From Caballeronia sp. Lep1P3 (GTDB lineage: Bacteria; Pseudomonadota; Gammaproteobacteria; Burkholderiales; Burkholderiaceae), in assembly GCF_022879595.1 (NCBI RefSeq), contig NZ_CP084265.1, forward strand, positions 2,852,001-2,916,000: 64,000 nucleotides of DNA, given 5' to 3'. A model generated the notes under the pieces. It was not told where the DNA came from. It worked only from the letters and a program-made list of their open reading frames with translations, and made no database searches. Made by a program: the position numbers and the translations under genes. Shown piece by piece: positions 9,330-19,673 of the stretch; position 1 is the first letter of the stretch, and every line of letters begins with the position of its first letter.

Positions 9330-10910
9330 ATGCGAAAGAACCTGAAAAACTTCAGCCTGATCGCCGCAGGCGTTGCCGTCGGCGCGCTGGCTACCCTGCA
9401 GATTTCCGCGTCCGCTCAGCAAGCCGCATCGTCGCCGTTGCCGCTCGACCAGCTCCGGCTCTTCGCCGAAGTGTTCGGGCAGATCAAGCACGAATACGTC
9501 GAACCGGTCGATGACAAGAAGCTCCTCACCGCCGCCATCAAGGGCATGGTGTCGAGCCTCGACCCGCACTCGTCCTATCTCGACAAAACGGACTACGAAG
9601 AGCTCCAGGAACAGACGAAGGGCCGTTTCGCGGGTCTCGGCATCGAGATTTCGTCGGAAGACGGTCTCATCAAGGTGATTTCGCCGATCGAAGACACGCC
9701 CGCGTTTCGCGCAGGCATTCGTCCCGGCGACCTCATCACGCGCATCAACGACAAGCCCGTGCGCGGCATGACGCTCGACAAGGCCGTCAAGCAGATGCGC
9801 GGCGATCCGGGCACGAAGGTCACGCTCACCATCTTCCGCAAGAGCGACGACCGCACGTTCCCGCTCACCGTCACGCGCGCCCTGATCCGCGTGCAGTCGG
9901 TGAAGATGAAGGTGCCGGAGCCGGGCTACGGCTATATCCGCATCACGAGTTTCCAGGAACGCACGGTGCCGGATCTCGCGTCGAAATTGCAGGATCTCGC
10001 GCGCCAGCAGCCGAATCTGAAGGGTCTCGTGCTCGACCTGCGCAATAACGGCGGCGGCCTGCTGCAAAGCGCGGTCGGCGTTGCGGGCGCATTCCTGCCG
10101 GACAACGCGGTCGTCGTGTCGACCAATGGACAAATCGCGGACGCGAAGCAGACGTTCCGCGACACCTACGACAACTACCGTCTGCCGTCCTTCGATTCCG
10201 ACCCGCTGAAGAGCGTGCCGGACATCTTCAAGAAGGTGCCGATGGTCGTGCTGACCAACGCTTACTCGGCTTCGGCGTCGGAGATCGTCGCGGGTGCGCT
10301 GCAGGATCATCATCGCGCGCTGATCGTCGGCAAGACCACGTTCGGCAAGGGTTCGGTGCAAACCGTCCGCCCGATGACCGCCGACACCGCGCTGCGCCTG
10401 ACCACGGCGTACTACTACACGCCGAGCGGCAAGTCGATCCAGAACCAGGGCGTGCGTCCCGACGTTCCGGTCGATCAATACGCGGACGGCGATCCGGACG
10501 ACGCGCTCGTGACCCGCGAAGTGGATTACTCGAACCACCTCGCGAACACGCAGGACCCGAACGAGAAGAAGGAACAGGAACAGCGCGAACAGGATCGTCT
10601 CGAGCAACTGCGTCTGCTCGAAGAGCAGAACGACAAGAAGACGCCCGAGCAGCGCCGCAAGGATCGCGACCGCAAGCCGGTCGAATTCGGCAGCAACGAC
10701 GACTTCATGCTTCAGCAGGCGTTGAACAAGCTGGAAGGCAAGACGGTCGTCGAATCGAAGTCGTTCGCCGAACGCAAGCTCGCGCAGAACAAGCCGGCGC
10801 GCTCGGCATCGGCGCCGGTGGTCGCGCAGCCCGCGCTGCCGGCCACGCCGGGATCGTCGCCGGCGTCCGGTTCGGTGCCGGCTTCGGCGCCGACAGCGCA
10901 GTCGAAGTAA
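9330..10910 (+). CDS. ctpA: S41-family carboxy-terminal processing protease
   Basis: Periplasmic serine protease of the CtpA/Prc type. From MRKNLKNFSL there is a signal peptide or anchor (about 1-30), the N-terminal cap with SLDPHSSYLDKTDYEEL, a PDZ domain (about 85-165, IEDTPAFRAGIRPGDLITRI), then the peptidase core with the catalytic Ser in AYSASASEIVAGAL and Lys in GKTTFGKGSVQ. A charged Glu/Gln/Arg/Lys stretch and an Ala/Pro/Ser-rich tail finish the 526 residues. An ATG 33 bases upstream is in frame; the later one is chosen because it starts the signal sequence directly. TATACT at 9276-9281 could be a -10 box. A strong terminator follows. Confidence 0.94.
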   Translation: MRKNLKNFSLIAAGVAVGALATLQISASAQQAASSPLPLDQLRLFAEVFGQIKHEYVEPVDDKKLLTAAIKGMVSSLDPHSSYLDKTDYEELQEQTKGRFAGLGIEISSEDGLIKVISPIEDTPAFRAGIRPGDLITRINDKPVRGMTLDKAVKQMRGDPGTKVTLTIFRKSDDRTFPLTVTRALIRVQSVKMKVPEPGYGYIRITSFQERTVPDLASKLQDLARQQPNLKGLVLDLRNNGGGLLQSAVGVAGAFLPDNAVVVSTNGQIADAKQTFRDTYDNYRLPSFDSDPLKSVPDIFKKVPMVVLTNAYSASASEIVAGALQDHHRALIVGKTTFGKGSVQTVRPMTADTALRLTTAYYYTPSGKSIQNQGVRPDVPVDQYADGDPDDALVTREVDYSNHLANTQDPNEKKEQEQREQDRLEQLRLLEEQNDKKTPEQRRKDRDRKPVEFGSNDDFMLQQALNKLEGKTVVESKSFAERKLAQNKPARSASAPVVAQPALPATPGSSPASGSVPASAPTAQSK

Positions 10911-10930
10911 CGGCGAAGCAATCCGCAGAA

Positions 10931-10970
10931 CGGCTTCGCGGCGCTCGCGCCGCGAAGCCGCTTTCTTTTT
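10931..10970 (+). terminator. Rho-independent terminator of ctpA
   Basis: Perfect 14-base arms (CGGCTTCGCGGCGC and its complement) separated by two bases, followed by CTTTCTTTTT. It lies 20 bases after the ctpA stop and separates that gene from moeB. Confidence 0.92.
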
Positions 10971-11055
10971 CGCGCGCTTAGAATCTCATTTCCATGCGCG
11001 CCGTCTTTCCGGCGTTCCCTTCGCAGCAACCTGAGCGCATTCGCGCGCCCGCTCG

Positions 11056-11811
11056 ATGAACGACGACCAACTCCTCCGCTATTCCCGCCACATTCTCGTC
11101 GATGAGCTCGGCATCGAGGCGCAGCAGCGTTTTCTCGATTCGCACGCGATCATCGTCGGCGCGGGCGGGCTGGGCGCGCCCGCGGCGATGTATCTCGCGG
11201 CGGCGGGCGTCGGCAGGATCACGCTCGTCGATGGCGATTGCGTCGATATCACGAATCTGCAGCGCCAGATCGTCCACATGACGCAATCGGTCGGGCAACC
11301 GAAAGTCGAGTCCGCGCGGCAGACGCTGAACGCGCTGAATCCGGATGTCGTCGTAGAAGCCGTCAACGCACGCGCCGACGCCGCGTGGCTCGATGCGAAC
11401 GTGCCGCGCGCCGCCGTCGTGCTCGATTGCAGCGACAACTTCGCGACGCGCCACGCGATCAACGCGGCGTGCGTCGCGCATGGCGTGCCGCTCGTTTCGG
11501 GCGCGGCGCTGCGCTTCGACGGGCAGATCAGCACGTTCGACTTCCGCTCGCCCGCGTCGCCCTGCTATGCGTGCATCTTCCCGCCGGATCAGGCGTTCGA
11601 GGAAGTCGCGTGCTCGACGATGGGCGTGTTCGCGCCGACAGTCGGCATCATCGGCGCGATGCAGGCCGCCGAAGCGCTGCGCGTGATCGGCGGTTTCGGG
11701 GAAACGCTCGCGGGCCGGCTCATGATGCTGGACTCGCTGCGCATGGAATGGAACACGATGAAGATCGCGCGCCAGCCGGATTGCCCGGTGTGCGGCGCGC
11801 GTCACGCCTGA
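11056..11811 (+). CDS. moeB: MoeB/ThiF/HesA-family adenylyltransferase
   Basis: E1-like enzyme of 251 residues that adenylates the C-terminal Gly-Gly of a small sulfur carrier (MoaD or ThiS). Visible are the ATP-binding GAGGLGAPAAMYLAAAG (about 36-52), VDGDCVDITNLQRQIVH, the DCSDNF segment near 130, and cysteine pairs CYAC and CPVC for zinc. Without a neighbouring moaD or thiS the carrier cannot be named from context. It converges on ptsI with only three bases between the stop codons. Confidence 0.93.
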   Translation: MNDDQLLRYSRHILVDELGIEAQQRFLDSHAIIVGAGGLGAPAAMYLAAAGVGRITLVDGDCVDITNLQRQIVHMTQSVGQPKVESARQTLNALNPDVVVEAVNARADAAWLDANVPRAAVVLDCSDNFATRHAINAACVAHGVPLVSGAALRFDGQISTFDFRSPASPCYACIFPPDQAFEEVACSTMGVFAPTVGIIGAMQAAEALRVIGGFGETLAGRLMMLDSLRMEWNTMKIARQPDCPVCGARHA

Positions 11812-11814
11812 AGG

Positions 11815-13575
11815 TCAGGCTTTCTGCAAGCGGGCGAGCGCCGCCTGAAGTTCGGCGGGCTCGTAGGCGGCGAGCACATCCGCGACCGGCTTTTCGAGCG
11901 CCTTCAGGTTCGCGCGAAGAATCTCCTGCTTCACGACGAGCAACTGGCTCGGATGCATCGAAAACTCGGTCAGCCCGAGCCCGAGCAAGAGGCGCGTGAC
12001 GGACGGATCGCCCGCCATTTCGCCGCACACCGAGACCGGCACGCCCGCGCGCTTCGCCTCCCGGAGGGTGAACCCGATCAGGTGCAGCACGGCCGGATGC
12101 AGCGGATCGTAAAGATGCGCGACGGAATTGTCCGCGCGATCGATGGCAAGCGTGTACTGAATCAAATCGTTCGTGCCGATGGAAAGAAAATCCAGCCGGC
12201 TCAGGAACAACTGCACGGCGATGGCCGCGGCGGGAATCTCGATCATCGCGCCGACCTGCACCTGACGGTCATACGCGATGCCCGCGTCGTCGAGCTGGCG
12301 CTTCGCCTCGCGGATCAGATCCAGCGTCTGGTCGATTTCCTGCGCGTGCGCGAGCATCGGAATGAGAATCTTGGCCGGGCCGAACGCCGACGCGCGCAAA
12401 ATGGCGCGCAACTGCGTCATGAACATTTGCGGCTCGGACAGGCTCCAGCGGATCGCGCGCAGGCCGAGCGCCGGGTTCGGCGCGGTTTCGTAGCCGTCGC
12501 CGCCGCTCATCGAATCGAGCGGCTTGTCCGCGCCGACGTCGATCGTGCGGATCGTCACGGGCTTGCCGTTCATCAGCTCGATCGCGCGCCGGTACGCGCC
12601 GAACTGCTCTTCCTCTTCCGGCAACCGGTCCTTGTGGTTCATGAAAAGGAATTCGGTGCGAAAGAGACCGACGCCCATCGCGCCCGCTTCCACGGCCACT
12701 TGCGCGTCGTCCGGCAGTTCGATGTTCGCGCACAGGTCGATCTTCGTGCCGCAGAGCGTCTGCGTCGGCGAGAACTTGAGGCGCTGGAGCTTGCGCTGTT
12801 CGAGCAGCTTCTCGCTTTGCCGATACGAATATTCTTCGAGGACGATCGGCGCCGGATCGACGATCACGATGCCATGGTCGCCGTCCACGATGATGAGATC
12901 GTTCTGGCGAATCAGCACGCTCGCCTGCTGCACGCCGACGGAAGCCGGAATGCCGAGACTGCGCGCGACGATCGCCGTATGCGACGTGCGCCCGCCGAGA
13001 TCGGTCACGAAGCCCTTGAACGCCTGCGTCTTGAACTGGAGCATGTCGGCCGGCGCGATGTCGTGCGCGACGACGATCATCTCGTTGTGACCGTTGCTCG
13101 CGACGGTTCGCGCGACGAGCGACGCGGTCGTCGGCGCGCCCGCGAGCGCCTTCAGCAGCCGCTCCACCACTTGTTCGATATCGGCTTTGCGTTCGCGCAG
13201 GTATTCGTCCTCGATGTCGTCGAAATAGCTGCCGAGAGTCTCCAGTTGCTCGGTGAGCGCCCACTCGACGTTGTAGCGGCGCGCACGAATGAGGTCGATG
13301 GTTTCCTGCACGAGCATGGCGTCGTTCAGGATCATCGTGTGGACGTTGATGAACGCGCTCATTTCGCTCGGCGCGTCGGCGGCGAGGTCTTCGCGCAGCG
13401 CTTCGAGTTCGGTGAGCACGGCAGCCTGCGCCGCGTAGAAACGGGCGATTTCCGCGTCGATCTGATCCGGCTCGATCAGGTAATGGGCGACGTCGAGCGC
13501 GGCCGGCGCAATGAGATACGCTCGCCCGATGGCGATGCCTCGTGATACGGGAATTCCATGCAGCGTGAACGACAC
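11815..13575 (-). CDS. ptsI: PTS enzyme I (phosphoenolpyruvate-protein phosphotransferase)
   Basis: Transfers phosphate from PEP to HPr. The 586-residue protein shows the phosphohistidine in GGRTSHTAIVARSLGIP (His about 199), MGVGLFRTEFLFM, IGTNDLIQYTLAIDR and the PEP-site Cys in VCGEMAGD. The GTG at 13575 is preferred over one two codons upstream because GGAGG lies five bases before it and the protein then begins SFTLHGIPVSRG like its relatives. It is last in the EIIA-ptsH-ptsI set, but a terminator and a new promoter lie between ptsH and ptsI. No EIIB or EIIC is present, so the set probably has a regulatory role. Confidence 0.97.
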   Translation of the reverse strand: MSFTLHGIPVSRGIAIGRAYLIAPAALDVAHYLIEPDQIDAEIARFYAAQAAVLTELEALREDLAADAPSEMSAFINVHTMILNDAMLVQETIDLIRARRYNVEWALTEQLETLGSYFDDIEDEYLRERKADIEQVVERLLKALAGAPTTASLVARTVASNGHNEMIVVAHDIAPADMLQFKTQAFKGFVTDLGGRTSHTAIVARSLGIPASVGVQQASVLIRQNDLIIVDGDHGIVIVDPAPIVLEEYSYRQSEKLLEQRKLQRLKFSPTQTLCGTKIDLCANIELPDDAQVAVEAGAMGVGLFRTEFLFMNHKDRLPEEEEQFGAYRRAIELMNGKPVTIRTIDVGADKPLDSMSGGDGYETAPNPALGLRAIRWSLSEPQMFMTQLRAILRASAFGPAKILIPMLAHAQEIDQTLDLIREAKRQLDDAGIAYDRQVQVGAMIEIPAAAIAVQLFLSRLDFLSIGTNDLIQYTLAIDRADNSVAHLYDPLHPAVLHLIGFTLREAKRAGVPVSVCGEMAGDPSVTRLLLGLGLTEFSMHPSQLLVVKQEILRANLKALEKPVADVLAAYEPAELQAALARLQKA

Positions 13576-13645
13576 GCGCACCTCCTCTAGTTGTGATGTG
13601 CCCGCGATCTCCCAGGACCCGCGGCGGGCGCTTCGGCCTCGGCTA

Positions 13646-13674
13646 ATTATAAGTTCGAACTATTCGAAAGTCGC
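13646..13674 (-). promoter_or_regulatory. Predicted ptsI promoter with adjoining TTCGAA repeat
   Basis: On the minus strand a perfect TATAAT lies 17 bases downstream of GCGACT, which matches three of six -35 bases. The spacer contains two copies of the self-complementary hexamer TTCGAA three bases apart, a possible operator. It would start ptsI independently of ptsH. Confidence 0.6.
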
Positions 13675-13751
13675 TGCACGCCCTGTCGCGCCGGGGCCGA
13701 GCCGGTTTCGGCACGTTACGGCGTTCGGAGCGTTCGAAATGAAGCGCGCAC

Positions 13752-13776
13752 AAAAAAGCCGCGTCGATGCGCGGCT
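13752..13776 (-). terminator. Rho-independent terminator after ptsH
   Basis: Reading the minus strand, AGCCGCG, a 6-base loop and CGCGGCT are followed directly by a T run. It lies about 30 bases after the ptsH stop, inside what would otherwise be an EIIA-HPr-EI operon. Confidence 0.85.
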
Positions 13777-13807
13777 TCTCCTTCATGTCGATGCGCGATC
13801 TATGCGC

Positions 13808-14077
13808 TTACTGCCCTTCGCCGAACTTGTCGGCAATCAGCGCGAGAATCGCCTGCATCGCCTCGGCTTCGTCGGAGCCTTCCGTTTCGATTGTCACCGT
13901 GCTGCCGATGCCCGCAGCCAGCATCATCACGCCCATGATGCTCTTCGCGTTGATGCGGCGACCGTTGCGGCTCATCCAGATTTCGCACTGAAAACTGCCC
14001 GCGAGCTGCGTCAGCTTGGCGGACGCCCGCGCGTGAAGCCCCAGCTTGTTCACGATTGTTGTTTCTTGTTGCAGCAT
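13808..14077 (-). CDS. ptsH: HPr phosphocarrier protein
   Basis: 89 residues. The phosphorylation site is His15 in KLGLHARASAKL, and Ser46 lies in AKSIMGVMML, the regulatory site region that HPr kinase targets in some bacteria. It receives phosphate from EI and passes it to EIIA. It is separated from the upstream EIIA gene by 36 bases on the same strand and ends just before a strong terminator. Confidence 0.98.
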   Translation of the reverse strand: MLQQETTIVNKLGLHARASAKLTQLAGSFQCEIWMSRNGRRINAKSIMGVMMLAAGIGSTVTIETEGSDEAEAMQAILALIADKFGEGQ

Positions 14078-14113
14078 GATGCTCCGGAACGCAAATGGAT
14101 GATTGAAGCGACG

Positions 14114-14602
14114 TCAGTGGCTCGCGGCTTTCGCGGCGACGAGATCGGCGCTGGCGGAGCAGGCCGGATCGGGCGAACCGGCCGCTTTGGTCGCGAGCGC
14201 GCAGGGGTTGAGCGGCGTGGACGCGTCCAGTTCCTGGATGCCTTTGGAGCCGCCCTGCAGGATTTTTTCGGTGAGCGTGTCGAGCGGCGTCGCGCGATAG
14301 CAGACGGCGCGCACGAGCATCGGCAGGTTCACGCCCGCCAGCACGCGCACGTCCGGCGCGGCCAGGCTCGCGGCGATATTCGCGGGCGTCGCGCCGAAAA
14401 CATCCGTCAGAACGATCGCGCCGTTGCCTTCCTTCAGACGATCGATTTCCGAGGTTGCGAACGCGCGCACTTGGACGGGATCGCAGTCGGGCATGACGTC
14501 GATGACGCCGATGCGTGCGGGCAAGCCGCCGTAGATATGAGCGACGCACTCGCGTAGCGCGGTGGCGAACGGTGCGTGCGCAATGATCAGGATGCCAGCC
14601 AT
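14114..14602 (-). CDS. Mannose-type PTS system EIIA component
   Basis: 162 residues with the active His9 in ILIIAHAPFATAL and LTDVFGATPANIA, typical of the EIIA-Man fold. The C-terminal tail of about 30 Ala/Ser-rich residues is unusual and probably disordered. No EIIB, EIIC or EIID gene is nearby, so the EIIA-HPr-EI chain likely reports PEP status rather than importing sugar, as proposed for comparable betaproteobacterial sets. The 212-base gap to gshB downstream holds no recognisable gene. Confidence 0.93.
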   Translation of the reverse strand: MAGILIIAHAPFATALRECVAHIYGGLPARIGVIDVMPDCDPVQVRAFATSEIDRLKEGNGAIVLTDVFGATPANIAASLAAPDVRVLAGVNLPMLVRAVCYRATPLDTLTEKILQGGSKGIQELDASTPLNPCALATKAAGSPDPACSASADLVAAKAASH

Positions 14603-14814
14603 GTCAGAATTGCTGCCTCTCTTGCGACAAATATGTCAGAGATCGCTCGAAAGCGCGCGAGCGTCGCGGGTTACTAACCAGAACAAAGCGAATATGCGTC
14701 CGGACGGCCGGGAAATCAACCGATCGCGCCCCAGATCGCAAGCCGTCGGGAAGTCGATTGTAACAGTGCTGGCAGCGCGCGTTTTGCAGCGCGCCAAACG
14801 CCTCGTCGCGGCGG

Positions 14815-15771
14815 TCAGCCGGCGGCGCGCTCCAGAGCGTCGATGAACATGGCGGCGACGTCGAAGCCGGTTTGGTCCATGATTTCGCGGAAGCACGTCG
14901 GGCTGGTGACGTTGACTTCGGTCAGATAGTCGCCGATCGCATCCAGACCGACGAGCAGCAGTCCGCGTGCCTTGAGCACCGGCCCGAGCGCTTCCGCGAT
15001 TTCGCGGTCGCGCGCGGTTAGCGGCTGCGCGCGTCCGAGGCCGCCGGCGGCGAGATTGCCGCGCACTTCGTTGCCTTGCGGAATGCGCGCGAGCGAGTAC
15101 GGCACCGGCTCGCCGCCGATCAGCAGAATGCGCTTGTCGCCGTCCGAAATCTGCGGGATGAACTTCTGCGCCATCACCATGCGCGCGCCGTCCTCGCTCA
15201 GCATTTCGATGATCGAGCCGAGATTCATGCCGTCCGCCTTCACGCGGAACACACCCATGCCGCCCATGCCGTCGAGCGGCTTCAGGATGACGTCGCCATG
15301 TTCGGCGTGAAATGCGCGAAGGCGCGCCGGATCGCGCGTGACGAGCGTCGGCGCGACGTACTGCGGCCATTCCCCGATGGCGAGCTTTTCCGAATGGTCG
15401 CGGATGGCCTGCGGCTTGTTGAATACGCGCGCGCCGCCGCGCTCCGCGATGTCGAGGAGCCACGTCGCGTTCACGTATTCGAGATCGAACGGCGGGTCCT
15501 TGCGCATCAGCACCGCGCCGAAGCGCGTGAGCGGCAGACTCTGCGGCGCCTCCGCGGAAAACCACGGCGAGCGGGCGCTGTCCGCTTCGTCGCCGACAAT
15601 CGCGATGCGACGCACATCCGCTTCCACTGCGCTGCCCGTCCACGCGAGATGCTGCGGCTCGCACGCATAGAGCGCGTGGCCGCGCCGCGCGGCTTCGGCC
15701 ATCATCGCGTAGGTCGTGTCCTTGTAGATCTTGAAGCGTTCGAGCGGGTCGGCGATGAAGAGGATGTCCAT
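14815..15771 (-). CDS. gshB: Glutathione synthetase
   Basis: ATP-grasp ligase of 318 residues that joins glycine to gamma-glutamylcysteine. Diagnostic segments are [20 protein letters not shown] at the N-terminus, [18 protein letters not shown] (ATP-grasp lysine and glycine loop, about 140-157), [16 protein letters not shown], and [15 protein letters not shown] with TEVNVTSP for metal and ATP binding. It follows gshA by 87 bases on the same strand; the two make up the glutathione pathway. Confidence 0.98.
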   Translation of the reverse strand: MDILFIADPLERFKIYKDTTYAMMAEAARRGHALYACEPQHLAWTGSAVEADVRRIAIVGDEADSARSPWFSAEAPQSLPLTRFGAVLMRKDPPFDLEYVNATWLLDIAERGGARVFNKPQAIRDHSEKLAIGEWPQYVAPTLVTRDPARLRAFHAEHGDVILKPLDGMGGMGVFRVKADGMNLGSIIEMLSEDGARMVMAQKFIPQISDGDKRILLIGGEPVPYSLARIPQGNEVRGNLAAGGLGRAQPLTARDREIAEALGPVLKARGLLLVGLDAIGDYLTEVNVTSPTCFREIMDQTGFDVAAMFIDALERAAG

Positions 15772-15826
15772 GAGTATTCGCTTGGGTTCACGCGGCCTCG
15801 GAGCTTACCGCAAGCCGCGCCGTTTC

Positions 15827-15850
15827 ACCGGCATGACCGGCATGACCGGC
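15827..15850. repeat. Short tandem repeat between gshA and gshB
   Basis: 2.7 copies of the 9-base unit ACCGGCATG in the 87-base gap between gshA and gshB. It is not flanked by a T run. Length variation by slippage is possible; function unknown. Confidence 0.7.
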
Positions 15851-15858
15851 TGCGGCGA

Positions 15859-17148
15859 TCAGATCTGAATGGCTTCCGGATCGGTCTTTTCCAGTTCGAC
15901 CGATGCCGCGAGCAGCCCGAGACGCGCAACCACGCCGTACATGTAGAAGCGGTTCGGCGGCGCCGCGCCGGGCTTCGCATGCGCATCGGGGAGCGCCGTG
16001 TGCTCGAAGCCGAGCGGAACGAAGTGCATGCCCGGCGCGTTGAGGTTCTGGTCGCGCTCGCGCGATTCGTGCACGCGATAAAACCCGCCGACGACATACC
16101 GGTCGATCATATAAACCACCGGCTCCGCGACGGCGTTTTCGACGCGCTCGAACGTATGCACGCCTTCCTGCACGATCACGTCGTGGACTTGCAGGCCGTC
16201 CTTCGCGTCGTTCATCTTCGCGCGCTCGCGCTTGGTGAGCGCGGCGACTTCGCTCGCGTCGTGCACGGTCATCACGCCCTTGCCGTAGGTGCCGGCGTCC
16301 GCCTTGATGACCACATACGGCTTCTCGCTGATGCCGTATTCGCGATACTTCTTCGCGATCTTCTTGATGACGCCGTCGATTGCGTCCGCAAGCGCCTCCT
16401 CGCCCGTGCGCGCCTCGTAATCGACGCCTTCCACATGCGCGAAGTACGGATTCACCATCCACGGATCGATTTCGACCGTCTTCGCGAACTTCTTCGCGAC
16501 GTCGTCATAGCAGGAAAAATGCGTCGACTTGCGGCGCACCGCCCAGCCCGCGTGCAGCGGCGGCAGCAGATACTGTTCGTGCAGGTTTTCGAGCACCGGC
16601 GGAATGCCCGCCGAGAGGTCGTTGTTGAGCAGGATCGAACAGGGATCGAAGTTCTTGAGACCGAGACGGCGCGGCGTGCGCTCGAGCGGCTCCAGCACGA
16701 TCTTCTGGCCGTCTGCGAGCGGAATCGTCACCGGGCCGTGGATGTTTTCATCGAGCGTGCCGAAACGGACGTTGAGACCCGCTTGCCGCATGATGGCCGC
16801 GAGCCGCGCGACGTTCTCGAGATAGAACGCGTTGCGCGTATGGCGCTCCGGAATCACGAGCAAATTCTTCGCGTCCGGACAGATTTTCTCGATGGACGCC
16901 ATCGCCGCCTGAACGGCGAGCGGCAGCACTTCTTGAGGGAGATTGTTGAAGCCGCCGGGAAAAAGGTTCGTGTCGACAGGCGCGAGCTTGAACCCCGCGT
17001 TACGCAGATCGACGGAACAGTAAAACGGCGGCGTGTGCTCCTGCCATTCGAGACGGAACCACCGTTCGATGGCAGGCGTGGCCTCGAGGATTTTCCGTTC
17101 GAGCTCGAGCAGAGGGCCACTCAACGCCGTAACTAAGTGCGGAACCAT
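15859..17148 (-). CDS. gshA: Glutamate-cysteine ligase (proteobacterial GshA of the Acidithiobacillus type)
   Basis: Catalyses the first, usually rate-limiting step of glutathione synthesis. The 429-residue protein resembles the ligase family first described in Acidithiobacillus, which has little similarity to E. coli GshA. It includes LVIPERHTRNAFYLENVARL, FDPCSILLNNDLSAG, KPYVVIKADAGTYGKGVMTV (ATP-grasp-like) and NRFYMYGVVARLG near the C-terminus. The start MVPHLVTALSG is chosen; 37 further in-frame codons upstream look non-coding. It precedes gshB on the same strand. Confidence 0.94.
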   Translation of the reverse strand: MVPHLVTALSGPLLELERKILEATPAIERWFRLEWQEHTPPFYCSVDLRNAGFKLAPVDTNLFPGGFNNLPQEVLPLAVQAAMASIEKICPDAKNLLVIPERHTRNAFYLENVARLAAIMRQAGLNVRFGTLDENIHGPVTIPLADGQKIVLEPLERTPRRLGLKNFDPCSILLNNDLSAGIPPVLENLHEQYLLPPLHAGWAVRRKSTHFSCYDDVAKKFAKTVEIDPWMVNPYFAHVEGVDYEARTGEEALADAIDGVIKKIAKKYREYGISEKPYVVIKADAGTYGKGVMTVHDASEVAALTKRERAKMNDAKDGLQVHDVIVQEGVHTFERVENAVAEPVVYMIDRYVVGGFYRVHESRERDQNLNAPGMHFVPLGFEHTALPDAHAKPGAAPPNRFYMYGVVARLGLLAASVELEKTDPEAIQI

Positions 17149-17343
17149 TGATTTCTCGCGAACAGCTTTGCACGGAGCCGGATAAAACCCGGCCGACAGA
17201 AGACGAAAGATTGTAGAGCAATTGTTTTGCCTAATTGGGGATGGGCCGCCAATTACCAAGGTCTCCTGCCTCCGGTCCGCCGAACGCGTGCCCGCCTCGT
17301 AGACGAAACCCGGACGCGAGCCGTTTCATTCCATCCTTCGGCG

Positions 17344-17367
17344 AAAAAAACCCGCCATGAAGGCGGG
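17344..17367 (-). terminator. Rho-independent terminator of glnK-amtB
   Basis: On the minus strand CCCGCC and GGCGGG arms with a short loop are followed by a run of seven T. It lies about 70 bases after the amtB stop and separates the nitrogen operon from gshA. Confidence 0.88.
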
Positions 17368-17436
17368 CCAAGTCGCTGCGCTCATTCTTCGGGCCGCCGC
17401 GCACGCGCGATGCGCGCGCCCGCCGCAGCCAGCGTG

Positions 17437-18906
17437 TCACTCGACGTGCTCGCCGTGCAGCGTGACGTCGAGACCTTCGCGTTCCTGTTCTTCGGTGACG
17501 CGCAGGCCCATCACCATGTCGATGACTTTCAGCAAGACGAAGCTCACGACGCCCGAGTAGACGAGCGTGACGAGCACGCCCTTCGCCTGCACGAGCACGC
17601 TGCCGTCGAAGCCGCCGATGTCCTTCACCGCGAACACGCCCGTCAGCAACGCGCCGATGATGCCGCCGACGCCATGCACGCCGAACGCATCGAGCGAGTC
17701 GTCGTAGTTGAACTTGTGCTTGAGCCACGTCGCCGACCAGAAGCAGACCACGCCCGCGACGATGCCGATCACGATCGCGCCCGTCACGCCGACGAAGCCC
17801 GAAGCCGGCGTCACCGCCACGAGACCCGCGACCGCGCCCGAAATGATGCCGAGCACGGAAGGCTTGCCCTTGGTGATCCACTCCGCGAACATCCAGCCGA
17901 ACGCGGCGAACGCGGTGGCGATCTGCGTCGTGAGCATCGCGAAGCCCGCGCGGCCGTCGGCCGCGACCGCCGAACCCGCGTTGAAGCCGAACCAGCCGAC
18001 CCACAGCATCGACGCGCCGATGAGCGAAAGCACGAGGTTGTGCGGCGCCATCACTTCGCGGCCGTAGCCGACGCGCTTGCCGAGCACGAGACAGCACATC
18101 AGGCCCGCGATACCCGCGTTGATGTGCACCACGGTGCCGCCCGCGAAGTCCAGCACGCCCGCCGACGCCAGCCAGCCGGTCGGTTCCCAGACCATGTGCG
18201 CGATCGGCGAATAGACGATCAGCGACCACAGTGTCATGAAGACGAGCATCGCGGAGAACTTCATGCGGTCGGCGAACGCGCCGGTGATGAGCGCGGGCGT
18301 GATGATCGCGAACGTCAGCTGGAACGCGAAGTAGACGGACTCCGGAATCGTCGAGGCGAGATGGCTGACGGTGAGCGTCGTCGCCTTGTCGCCCTTGATG
18401 TAGGCCATGCCGTGCAGGAACACGCGCGAGAAGCCGCCGATGAACGAGCCGCCCGGCGTGAACGCGATGCTGTAGCCGACGACCGTCCAGAGGATTGTCA
18501 CGAGACAGCAGATCGCGAAGCTCTGCATCGCGGTCGCGAGCACGTTCTTCTTGCGGACCATGCCCGCGTAGAAAAGCGCGAGGCCGGGAACCGTCATGAA
18601 CAGCACGAGCGCGACGGAGGTCAGCATCCACGCGGTGTCGCCGGAACTGATCTTCGACGAATCGACGGAGAACGGCTCGGTCGGCGCGGCGGGCGCCGCT
18701 TCGGACGCGCCGGATGCGGCGGCCGCCGCTTGTGCCGACGAAGCCATCGCGGTGTTCGCGCTGGCCGGTGCGCTTGCAGCGGAAGCGGCGTCGGTCGCGG
18801 GCGCCGAAGCCGCGGCCGGAGCGGACGCGTCCTGCGCGAGCGCGGTGCCGACATTCGCGCCGATCAGCGCGCCCGCCACCATCAGAGACATCAAAAAGTT
18901 GCGCAT
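17437..18906 (-). CDS. amtB: Ammonium transporter AmtB
   Basis: Trimeric inner-membrane ammonia channel. Its 489 residues comprise a signal peptide (about 1-24), an unusually long Ala/Ser-rich periplasmic extension (about 25-85), then eleven membrane helices starting at DTAWMLTSVALVLFMTVPGL. Hallmarks are FYAGMVRKKNVL, the pore His residues in VVHINAGIAGL and AFGVHGVGGI, and WFGFNAGSA. It is co-transcribed with the PII gene 30 bases upstream, the standard glnK-amtB pair in which unmodified GlnK blocks the channel. The Ala-rich extension is longer than in E. coli AmtB. Confidence 0.97.
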   Translation of the reverse strand: MRNFLMSLMVAGALIGANVGTALAQDASAPAAASAPATDAASAASAPASANTAMASSAQAAAAASGASEAAPAAPTEPFSVDSSKISSGDTAWMLTSVALVLFMTVPGLALFYAGMVRKKNVLATAMQSFAICCLVTILWTVVGYSIAFTPGGSFIGGFSRVFLHGMAYIKGDKATTLTVSHLASTIPESVYFAFQLTFAIITPALITGAFADRMKFSAMLVFMTLWSLIVYSPIAHMVWEPTGWLASAGVLDFAGGTVVHINAGIAGLMCCLVLGKRVGYGREVMAPHNLVLSLIGASMLWVGWFGFNAGSAVAADGRAGFAMLTTQIATAFAAFGWMFAEWITKGKPSVLGIISGAVAGLVAVTPASGFVGVTGAIVIGIVAGVVCFWSATWLKHKFNYDDSLDAFGVHGVGGIIGALLTGVFAVKDIGGFDGSVLVQAKGVLVTLVYSGVVSFVLLKVIDMVMGLRVTEEQEREGLDVTLHGEHVE

Positions 18907-18936
18907 TCTTCTGGTTCCTCTTATCGCCGATTTTTC

Positions 18937-19673
<737 letters not shown>

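Noticed and set aside
15076..17136. 686-codon plus-strand open frame opposite gshB and gshA
   Set aside because: Crosses both genes and the gap between them; composition is that of an antisense frame.
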